Made by a program: the position numbers and the translations under genes
From: Archangium lipolyticum
Lineage (GTDB): Bacteria; Myxococcota; Myxococcia; Myxococcales; Myxococcaceae
NCBI RefSeq assembly: GCF_024623785.1
Contig: NZ_JANKBZ010000011.1
Coordinates: forward strand, 186,001-250,000
Length of the DNA: 64,000 nt
Direction of reading: 5' to 3'
In this document: positions 8,851-15,356 of the stretch, in pieces
Layout of the letters: every line of letters starts with the position of its first letter
Position numbering within the stretch: position 1 is the stretch's first letter
The notes under the pieces: model-generated
Databases searched by the model: none
Told to the model about the DNA's origin: nothing
The model's input: the letters and a program-made list of their open reading frames with translations, nothing else

Positions 8851-9213
8851 TCAGCGCTTGAAGCTGCCCACCACGCGCTGCAGGCGGGCCTGGTCCGCTT
8901 CGTTCACGTCGACGAAGCGCACGCCGATGGCCTCGGCGTCATCGCGGACCCACGAGATGATGCCCTCGAGCTCGAAGTCCTCTCCGCTCACGGTCATCTG
9001 AAGACGCACGCGCGAGCCCACGTCGTAGGAGCGCCGCGTGCGCAGGCACAGTCCTCCAGCCGACAGATTGAGCGAGTAGGCGCGCAGCGCCCGCGCCGCG
9101 TCCTGGGCTTCCTGAAAACGGACATCGAACGTCGCCGTCACCCTCTCATGGGCCCTCCGGTTGGAGTGCAGCACCGCCGGCGTCTCCGCGGCTTCGGACG
9201 TCTTCATGGTCAT
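8851..9213 (-). CDS. PilZ-domain protein, candidate c-di-GMP receptor
   Basis: This small protein of 120 residues is almost entirely a PilZ domain. The two signature motifs for cyclic di-GMP binding are present: an RxxxR-type NRRAHER and the NLSAGGL loop (D/N-x-S-x-x-G), followed by V-x-L-x-M strands and IGVRFVDVNEADQARLQRVV. This arrangement is common in myxobacterial stand-alone PilZ proteins. I chose the ATG at 9213, which has GAGGAA about 10 nt upstream; a GTG at 9249 would add 12 residues. The partner is unknown. Confidence 0.85.
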   Translation of the reverse strand: MTMKTSEAAETPAVLHSNRRAHERVTATFDVRFQEAQDAARALRAYSLNLSAGGLCLRTRRSYDVGSRVRLQMTVSGEDFELEGIISWVRDDAEAIGVRFVDVNEADQARLQRVVGSFKR

Positions 9214-9382
9214 GCGCACTGATTCCTCGGGCTCTTGGGTGGATGGCACTGAGATGACGCACTCGGTCGGAGACCTCGTGGCGTCAACAAGTGTCCGCTG
9301 TACCCCAGGTCTTGTTCAAGGGGGGCCCGTTTCTCCACGGACGTCTTATTAGTCCTGTTCGTTACTCCAGACGGGGCAAGGA

Positions 9383-10285
9383 ATGCGGGCGAAAGTTCTC
9401 CTGGTGTGCAGTGTCGTGCTGATGGGTGGATGGGTAGCCAGTGGCTGCCGCAACGGCAATGGGAGCGCGGGGAACGACTCCGGGACGCTGGCCGATGGTG
9501 GGCCGGGCGCGAAGAACGATGGGGGCGGAGGGTCGACGGACTCGGGCGGGGACGGGGACGCGGGAGAGCCGCTCCAGGGTTGTGACGTGGCGCGGCAACA
9601 GGGCTGTGACGCGGGCGCGCTGTGCCTGCGGGGCTTCCTGGAGGACGGTGGGCAGGGCAACCGCTGCTTCCCCGCGGACGAGTGCGACCCGGTGGCGCAG
9701 AACTGTCCGGAGGGGAACAAGTGCACCTACGTGCGCCAGGGCGGCACGACGCGCCGGCGCTGCGTGCCGGACGGGACGGTGACGGAAGGCGGGGCCTGTC
9801 AGAGCACGGCGAGCCCGGAGGGCCACTTCCACGACACGTGCAAGGCGGGGCTGCACTGCACGGACCAGACGGCGGCGGATGGGGGCACCACCTTCGCGTG
9901 CCAGAAGTTCTGTTACGGGAGCGCGCAGTGCACGGCCCCGCGCGATTGCATCGAGGTGCTGCGCTTCGAGGGCTCGGACGAGCTGCCCAGGGTGTGCGGA
10001 GAGCCAGGGCCGAAGTGCGACCTGCTGGCGCAGGGCTGCGCGAGCTCGCTGGGGTGCTACCCCTCGCCGAGGAGCGGGCCGGTGTGCGTGCCGGCGGGAG
10101 GCGCGGAGAACGGCTCGCCCTGCACGTATTCGAACGACTGCCGGCCGGGGAGCGCCTGCGTGAAGGAAGGAGCGGGCCTGGTGTGCCGCGCGCTGTGCCG
10201 GACGCCCTCGGGAACGCCGGGCTGCGCGAGCGGACGCTGCGAGCCCCTGCAGGACTTCCCAGGCGTGGGGGCCTGCGTGCCGTAG
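9383..10285 (+). CDS. Cysteine-rich surface lipoprotein
   Basis: This 300-residue protein has a lipoprotein signal (MRAKVLLVCSVVLMGGWVASGC, lipobox VASGC, lipidated Cys about residue 22). A Gly/Asp/Ser-rich linker follows (residues 23-65), typical of myxobacterial outer-membrane lipoproteins. The remainder holds regularly spaced cysteines in repeated C...G-x-x-C units (GCDAGALCLRG, ECDPVAQNCPEGNKCTY, DTCKAGLHCTD, DCRPGSACVKE). This is like the disulfide-rich modules common in myxobacterial secreted proteins. No catalytic motif is seen. Function unknown; surface display is inferred. Confidence 0.82.
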   Translation: MRAKVLLVCSVVLMGGWVASGCRNGNGSAGNDSGTLADGGPGAKNDGGGGSTDSGGDGDAGEPLQGCDVARQQGCDAGALCLRGFLEDGGQGNRCFPADECDPVAQNCPEGNKCTYVRQGGTTRRRCVPDGTVTEGGACQSTASPEGHFHDTCKAGLHCTDQTAADGGTTFACQKFCYGSAQCTAPRDCIEVLRFEGSDELPRVCGEPGPKCDLLAQGCASSLGCYPSPRSGPVCVPAGGAENGSPCTYSNDCRPGSACVKEGAGLVCRALCRTPSGTPGCASGRCEPLQDFPGVGACVP

Positions 10286-10293
10286 GGGTCGGG

Positions 10294-10322
10294 TTGATCT
10301 GTCCGCGACACGCCGTTAATCT
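10294..10322 (+). promoter_or_regulatory. Candidate sigma-70 promoter for the leader peptide
   Basis: TTGATC (10294-10299) and TAATCT (10317-10322) are separated by exactly 17 bp. Transcription would begin near 10329-10330, only two or three bases before the leader ATG at 10332, giving a nearly leaderless message. The -10 element keeps the conserved T-A...T positions only. Confidence 0.45.
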
Positions 10323-10331
10323 GGCTACACG

Positions 10332-10400
10332 ATGAGTGCAACGTGCGCCCGCTTCCTGACGACCGCCTGCAGCCCCTGTCGCTGCGGCGCGTGTTGTTAG
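10332..10400 (+). CDS. Candidate cysteine-rich leader peptide (22 residues)
   Basis: A 23-codon frame begins MSATCARFLTTAC and has Cys at positions 5, 13, 16, 18, 21 and 22, so six of 22 residues, with two adjacent Cys codons right before the TAG. It sits between a plausible promoter and a dioxygenase gene 162 bp downstream, with several hairpins between. Clustered codons for one amino acid near the end of a tiny frame are the mark of ribosome-mediated attenuation, and short Cys-rich leader peptides precede sulfur genes in actinobacteria. No Shine-Dalgarno sequence is seen, which fits leaderless translation. Regulation by cysteine is an inference. Confidence 0.5.
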   Translation: MSATCARFLTTACSPCRCGACC

Positions 10401-10498
10401 TCGAGCAGCCACGTCCCTCCGACAGTACCGGCTGAGTACCCGCTGGCACGGCGCGAGGGAGCCCTCGTCTCTTCCCACCTGAGCGTCGCGTCTCGCCA

Positions 10499-10529
10499 CG
10501 GAGCGTCTCCGGCGCCCCGCCGTGGGCGC
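10499..10529 (+). promoter_or_regulatory. Paired hairpins upstream of the dioxygenase start
   Basis: Two adjacent inverted repeats lie between the leader peptide and the dioxygenase: CGGAG-CGT-CTCCG (10499-10511) and GCGCCC-CGCCGT-GGGCGC (10512-10529). They share the base at the junction and end 20 nt before the GAGGAG ribosome-binding site. A shorter repeat (CGAGG/CCTCG) lies near 10454-10467. They could form alternative attenuator structures; no T-run follows. Confidence 0.4.
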
Positions 10530-10562
10530 GTGCTCGGGCCATTCCCGCCAGAGGAGTGTCCG

Positions 10563-11633
10563 ATGCCCATTGCCCGATTCGAGCCCCACGACGATTTCCT
10601 GCGCGTCCACTTCGCCGCTGGAGAGAGCCCGCGCCACGCCGACTTCCACTGGTTCTGGTTGCGGCACAACTCCGAGCTGGACCGGCACCCCCTCACCCGC
10701 GAGCGCATCGTCTGCTCCTCCGAGCTGCCGCTCGAGCCCCACCCCCGCCTCGTGCGTCTCACCGAGGACGCGGCCGCCCTCGATATCGACTGGGGCGACC
10801 GCTCCGACGGGCAGGTGAGCCGCTACGCCGCCGACTGGCTCCGCGAGCACGCCTATGCGGCCGACCGGGTCCCCTCCCCCGCCCCTCCCTCCGACAGCGC
10901 GGCCATCACCGTGGAGGCCTCGCGTCTGGACGAGCCGCTCGGGCGCTTCACCGTGCGCACCGTCCAACGCACCGGAGCCCTCATCGTGCGCGGCTTCGGC
11001 ACCGACACGGAGTCCCTCATCGACGCCATCGGCCGCGAGGGACTCTCCGTCATCGAGACCCACTTCGGGCGCATCGAGGATCTGCGCACCGACAACACGA
11101 CGAACCGCAACACCGACCAGCTCGGCTACACGGACAGCGCCATCCAACTGCACACGGATCAGCCCTTCCTCGACAGGCCGCCGCGCTACCAGCTCCTGCA
11201 CTGCCAGCAACCCGCGGACACGGGAGGCGACAACTTCGTGGTGGACGCGCTCGCGGCGGCGCACCACCTGGCCGATCTCGACCGGCCCGCCTTCGACCTG
11301 CTGCGCACGGTGCCGGTGACCTTCCACCGCAAGCAGAAGTCCTTCGAGCGCGTGCTCGTCTCGCCCATCCTCGACTTCGACGCGCCCGGCGGCTTCCGCA
11401 TCCGCTACAGCTACTTCACCCTCGCACCCCACCGCCGGCCCTTCGCCGAGATGGAGGCGTGGTACCGCGCGTACAACCGCTTCGCGAGGCTCGTGCGGGA
11501 CGAACGCCACCAGTACCGCTTCCGCCTCGAGAAGGGCGACTTCCTCATCTACGACAACTGGCGCATGCTCCACGCGCGCACGAACTTCACCGGCGCCCGC
11601 TGGGTGCGGGGCGTGTACTTCGACGCCGCGTAG
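10563..11633 (+). CDS. TauD/gamma-butyrobetaine-hydroxylase-like 2-oxoglutarate dioxygenase
   Basis: This 356-residue Fe(II)/2-oxoglutarate oxygenase has an N-terminal DUF971-like domain (about residues 10-90, FHWFWLRHNSELDRHPLTRER) and a C-terminal TauD-fold domain. The iron facial triad is visible as LHTDQP (H-x-D, about residue 196) and the distal His in NWRMLHARTNF (about 335), with the 2-oxoglutarate Arg in RWVRGVYFD. The N-terminal domain lacks the cysteine cluster that binds zinc in eukaryotic gamma-butyrobetaine hydroxylases. The ATG at 10563 follows GAGGAG by 6 nt; a longer frame from 10530 is less likely. The Cys-rich leader upstream hints at a sulfur-related substrate, but this is a guess; carnitine-type substrates remain possible. 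Confidence 0.85.
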   Translation: MPIARFEPHDDFLRVHFAAGESPRHADFHWFWLRHNSELDRHPLTRERIVCSSELPLEPHPRLVRLTEDAAALDIDWGDRSDGQVSRYAADWLREHAYAADRVPSPAPPSDSAAITVEASRLDEPLGRFTVRTVQRTGALIVRGFGTDTESLIDAIGREGLSVIETHFGRIEDLRTDNTTNRNTDQLGYTDSAIQLHTDQPFLDRPPRYQLLHCQQPADTGGDNFVVDALAAAHHLADLDRPAFDLLRTVPVTFHRKQKSFERVLVSPILDFDAPGGFRIRYSYFTLAPHRRPFAEMEAWYRAYNRFARLVRDERHQYRFRLEKGDFLIYDNWRMLHARTNFTGARWVRGVYFDAA

Positions 11634-11640
11634 CCCCCGG

Positions 11641-12537
11641 TCAGCTCCGGCCGCCGCGCAGCCGCTCCAGCTCGGCCAGCGCCTCGGCCAGCTTGCGCTC
11701 CGCTTCCTGTCTGCGGCTCGCCTCCTCCTCACGCAGGCGAGCTTCCTCGGCCAGCTTGCGCTCCGCTTCCTGTCTGCGGCTTGCCTCCTCCTCACGCAGG
11801 CGGGCTTCCTCCTCACGCAGGCGGGCTTCCTCCTCGCGCAGGCGGACCTCCTCGGCACGGCGCGCTTCCGCGCCCTCCACCATCCGCTCGAGCCGGGCGA
11901 TCAACTCGTTCGCTTCCGGCAGCGCCGCTCCTCCGTGGAAGAAGCGCAACCGCTCGTCCTCGATTTGCAGCTCCAGCCCCAATACCTCGGAGGAGTAGAG
12001 GCCATGCTGGGGCAGGATGGGCCGGTAGACACGCCGGCCCTCCTCCAGCCGCCAGCCCGTCAGCCGCAAGCGTCCCCGATCGAAAAGGAAGTACTCGCGG
12101 ATGCCGAGCCGGGCGAAACGCTCGACGTTCTTCTCCAGGTCCTTGCGGCGGTTGCCCGCCACATGGATCTCCAGCGCCAGATCGAGCCCCTTCCCCTCGG
12201 CGCTCACCGCCCAGCGCATGCGCGGATGGGGCTCCACGTCCACTACCGCAATGACGTCCGGGGCGAACATGGGCTCGCCCGGGTAGTACACGGGCAGCTC
12301 ACATCCCAGGTACACCTTGCGGCCGATGCGCGCGAAGTAGCCCCCGAGCACCTCGCGCGCACGCGACTTGGCCTCGTAATGAGGGTCTCCCTCGGGCGTC
12401 GAGGCCTCGGAGACGGGAAATTCGGAGGGCAGGCTGTCGACGATGCGAGCGCGCTCCTCGGGCGTGAGCCGATCCCACTCCTCCTGGGACGGCGCGCGAG
12501 GATCGTCCGGGTCGACGCGATAGGGATGGACGCGCAT
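11641..12537 (-). CDS. Uma2-family (DUF820) nuclease-fold protein with repetitive coiled-coil tail
   Basis: This 298-residue protein belongs to the Uma2/DUF820 family with a PD-(D/E)xK-like fold. Visible family features are the acidic APDVIAVVDV, LALEIHVAGNRRKDLEKNVERFARLGIREYFLFD, and the typical LRLTGWRLEEGRRVYRP strand. From about residue 215 the sequence becomes a charged heptad-like coiled coil of LREEEARLREEEA and SRRQEAERKLAEEA units encoded by tandem DNA repeats. Uma2 proteins are abundant in myxobacteria and cyanobacteria and their biological role is unknown. Nuclease activity is family inference only. Confidence 0.8.
   Translation of the reverse strand: MRVHPYRVDPDDPRAPSQEEWDRLTPEERARIVDSLPSEFPVSEASTPEGDPHYEAKSRAREVLGGYFARIGRKVYLGCELPVYYPGEPMFAPDVIAVVDVEPHPRMRWAVSAEGKGLDLALEIHVAGNRRKDLEKNVERFARLGIREYFLFDRGRLRLTGWRLEEGRRVYRPILPQHGLYSSEVLGLELQIEDERLRFFHGGAALPEANELIARLERMVEGAEARRAEEVRLREEEARLREEEARLREEEASRRQEAERKLAEEARLREEEASRRQEAERKLAEALAELERLRGGRS
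11683..11850. repeat. In-frame tandem repeats (63-bp and 21-bp units) in the Uma2 tail
   Basis: Two 63-bp copies (11683-11745 and 11746-11808) differ at only a couple of positions. They run into shorter 21-bp units built on GCTTCCTCCTCACGCAGGCG up to about 11850. All units are multiples of three and encode coiled-coil heptads, so copy-number change would lengthen or shorten the coil without a frameshift. Confidence 0.85.
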
Positions 12538-12634
12538 GGGCCTGAGGACAGAGTAATGCCTCGTGGGGCAGGCACCAAGCCGGAGCGGGCGGAAGCGTCC
12601 TGCGGAAGGCGTCCGGCCGATCGGACCCCCCTCC

Positions 12635-15307
12635 TCACCCGGTGTTGCGCATGCCCGCGGCGATTCCGCTCAAGGTGAGCAACAGCGGCCGTTCGCAGTT
12701 CTCACACCCCGCCCGCTTGCGCCGCATCAGCTCCACCTGGAGGAAGGACATGGGGTCCACGTAGGGGTTGCGCAGGGCGATGCTCTGCCGCAACTGCTGG
12801 TTTCCCTCCAGGAGGCGCTCCTCGCCCGTCACCTGCTTCACCCAGCGGCGCGTGCGCGTGTACTCGGCACGGATGCTCTCCCACAGCGGACGCGTGGACT
12901 CGGGCGCCAGCGCCGCGTACCGCGAGGCGATGGCCATGTCCGCCTTCGCCAGCACCATGGCCACGTTGTCGATGACCGTGTGGAAGTAGGGCCACTGGCG
13001 GTACATGCGCCTCAACAACTCCCGGCCCCCGGGCCGTGAGCCCAGCTCCTCCAGCGCCGAGCCCACCCCATACCAACCCGGCACGATGGCGCGGTTCTGC
13101 GTCCACGCGAAGCTCCAGGGAATGGCGCGCAACGACTCCAGTCCTCCGGCGGAACGCTTGCTGGGCCGCGAGCCGATGGGCAACGCGGAGATCTGCTCGA
13201 TGGGCGTGGCCGCCTGGAAGAACGGAACGAAGTTCGGGTCCTCCCACACGAGCGCGCGGTAGGCGCGGCGGCCGATCTCCGCCAGCTCGTCGAAGGTGGC
13301 GCGGAACGAGGCCTCCTCCTCGCGCGCCACGCGCGGCTGCGCATCCAGCGAGTGCAGCAACACCCCGCCGAGCACCAGCTCCAGCGTGCGCCGCGCCAGC
13401 TCGGGCCGGGCGTACTTGTGGTCCAACGCCTCGCCCTGCTCGGTGGCCTTGTACGTGCCGGCGACACTGCCGGGTGGGAGCGCGAGGATCGCCTCCTGCG
13501 CGGGACCACCACCCCGGGCCACCGTCTCGCCCCGGCCATGGAAGAGGCGCAGGCGCACGCCGGCCTCGTGGGCCACCTGGGTGAGCGCGGACTGGGCGCG
13601 GTAGAGCGCGGCGCTGGCGGCCAGCAGCCCCACCTCCTTGCCCGAGTCGCTGTACCCCACCATCACCTCCTGCACGCCTCGCGCTTGCAGGTGGCGGCGG
13701 TACTCGGGGTGGGTGAACAGCTCGCGCAGGATGCGCGGGCCATCATCGAGCGCCCCGAGCTGCTCGAACAGGGGCACCACGTCCACGGTGGCGCACCCCC
13801 GGGCCTCGTCCCACAGGCCGGCCCCCCGCGCGCACTGGAAGGCCGCGAGCACGTCCTCGGCGCTGGCGGCCATGGAGAGGATGAGCGTGCGGCAGCACCC
13901 CTCTCCCGACTCGGCCTGGGCCTCGCGCATGCGCTGCAGCACGGCCAACAACCTCGCTCCGCCCTCCGTGGGCGCGGGCCCTCCCGCCAACGACGCGGCG
14001 GCGCTGCGCGCGTCCTCGGCGGGCGTGCGCACCTCCAGCTCGGCCAGGTGGAAGCCCACCGCCCGCACCAGGGAGATGAGGCGGCGGACCTTGCTCACCC
14101 CGCCCTGCTTCGCCTTGGCCTCGATGAGGGAGCGCTCGATGATGCCCAGATCGCGCAGCAGATCCTCGGGCGAGCGGTAGGCCGCGGGAGGAAGTGGCTC
14201 GGTGCGGCCGGCGCGGCGGCCCTCGACATACGCCAGGGCGGCCTGGAGCCGGGCCTCGATGAAGCGCAGCTTGCGGCGCCAGGGCTCACCCGTGGTGCGC
14301 GAGCCATAACGGATCATCACCTCCGGCAGGGCCGCGGCGTCCTCGGCGAGCGAGGCCTTCAGCTCCTCCGAGACGAAGGCATGCCGCTCGGACTGGGTGA
14401 GCACCCAACCCAACCGGGCCACCTGCGTCATCAGGATGCGGAGCCCGCGGGCCCGGTGGGCACGCAGCGTGTCCGCCAGCACCTCCGGCGTCACCAGCGG
14501 GTTGCCATCCATGTCGCCGCCCACCCACGAGTGCAGGCGCACGGGCGTGGCGAGAACTCCCAGGGGCTCGCCATAGACACGCTCGAAGGCCCAGTCGAGC
14601 GTCTCCGGCATGAGCGCGAGCTGCTCGCCGAGCACCTCCTCCACGTACCAGAGGGCGTTCTTCACCTCGTCGCCCACGGTGGGCCGCTCGCGGCGCAGCT
14701 CGTCCGTCTGCCAGAGGGCGGTGATCTCCTCGCGCATGGACAGATGGGTGTCGGCCTTCTCGTGAGGGGTGAGATGGCAGCGGTCGCGGTTCTCCAGCAA
14801 CCGGGCCAGGCGGTAGGTCTTCTCCAGCACCGTGCGGCGGGACGCCTGCGTGGGGTGCGCCGTCAGGGTGAGCGTCACCCGCATGGACATCAGCAGCTCG
14901 CGCACCTTCTGGGCGGGGACACCGGCCTGCCGCAGCGTCTGCATCACCGCCTCGAGCGAGCCCCGCTGCGGGCCCCCCTGGCCGCCGATGGCATGCTCAC
15001 GGGTGCGGCGGATGCGGTGGTGCTGCTCGGCGAGGTTGACGAGACGGAAGTACGTGGAGAAGGCGCGCAGCACGGGCTCGGCCTGCTCCAGGGGCATCTC
15101 CCGGAGCAGCGCGGCCAGCTGCGTGGCGGCGGCCCGGCGGCCGGACTTCGGCCCGCGGCGGCGCTCGATGGAGAGGTGCCGGACACGCTCCTCCAGGTCG
15201 AAGAGGGCCTGTCCCTCCTGCTCGATGAGGACCTCACCGAGCAGGCGGCCGAGGAGCCGGACATCCCGGCGCAACTGCGAGTCGATGCGACGACGGATGG
15301 GAGCCAT
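12635..15307 (-). CDS. ppc: Phosphoenolpyruvate carboxylase
   Basis: This 890-residue enzyme carboxylates phosphoenolpyruvate with bicarbonate to oxaloacetate, an anaplerotic step feeding the TCA cycle. All hallmark segments are present: LTAHPTQASRR with the catalytic His (about residue 146), GGDMDGNP (about 263), MVGYSDSGKEVG (about 551), the FHGRGETVARGGGP phosphate-binding loop (about 587), and the invariant C-terminus GIAAGMRNTG. Length matches the bacterial family. It lies about 97 bp upstream of the Uma2 gene on the same strand and just downstream of the helicase gene, probably as its own unit. Confidence 0.97.
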   Translation of the reverse strand: MAPIRRRIDSQLRRDVRLLGRLLGEVLIEQEGQALFDLEERVRHLSIERRRGPKSGRRAAATQLAALLREMPLEQAEPVLRAFSTYFRLVNLAEQHHRIRRTREHAIGGQGGPQRGSLEAVMQTLRQAGVPAQKVRELLMSMRVTLTLTAHPTQASRRTVLEKTYRLARLLENRDRCHLTPHEKADTHLSMREEITALWQTDELRRERPTVGDEVKNALWYVEEVLGEQLALMPETLDWAFERVYGEPLGVLATPVRLHSWVGGDMDGNPLVTPEVLADTLRAHRARGLRILMTQVARLGWVLTQSERHAFVSEELKASLAEDAAALPEVMIRYGSRTTGEPWRRKLRFIEARLQAALAYVEGRRAGRTEPLPPAAYRSPEDLLRDLGIIERSLIEAKAKQGGVSKVRRLISLVRAVGFHLAELEVRTPAEDARSAAASLAGGPAPTEGGARLLAVLQRMREAQAESGEGCCRTLILSMAASAEDVLAAFQCARGAGLWDEARGCATVDVVPLFEQLGALDDGPRILRELFTHPEYRRHLQARGVQEVMVGYSDSGKEVGLLAASAALYRAQSALTQVAHEAGVRLRLFHGRGETVARGGGPAQEAILALPPGSVAGTYKATEQGEALDHKYARPELARRTLELVLGGVLLHSLDAQPRVAREEEASFRATFDELAEIGRRAYRALVWEDPNFVPFFQAATPIEQISALPIGSRPSKRSAGGLESLRAIPWSFAWTQNRAIVPGWYGVGSALEELGSRPGGRELLRRMYRQWPYFHTVIDNVAMVLAKADMAIASRYAALAPESTRPLWESIRAEYTRTRRWVKQVTGEERLLEGNQQLRQSIALRNPYVDPMSFLQVELMRRKRAGCENCERPLLLTLSGIAAGMRNTG

Positions 15308-15356
15308 GCGGAGCTATCTACCTTGAGGAGGGACTTTCAACGGTGACACGACGCCG

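Noticed and set aside
10512-10529. Rho-independent terminator before the dioxygenase
   Set aside because: The hairpin is good but no T-run follows, so only a regulatory hairpin is claimed.
11683-11850. CRISPR-like repeats
   Set aside because: Repeats are in frame within a coding sequence, have no spacers, and encode coiled-coil heptads.
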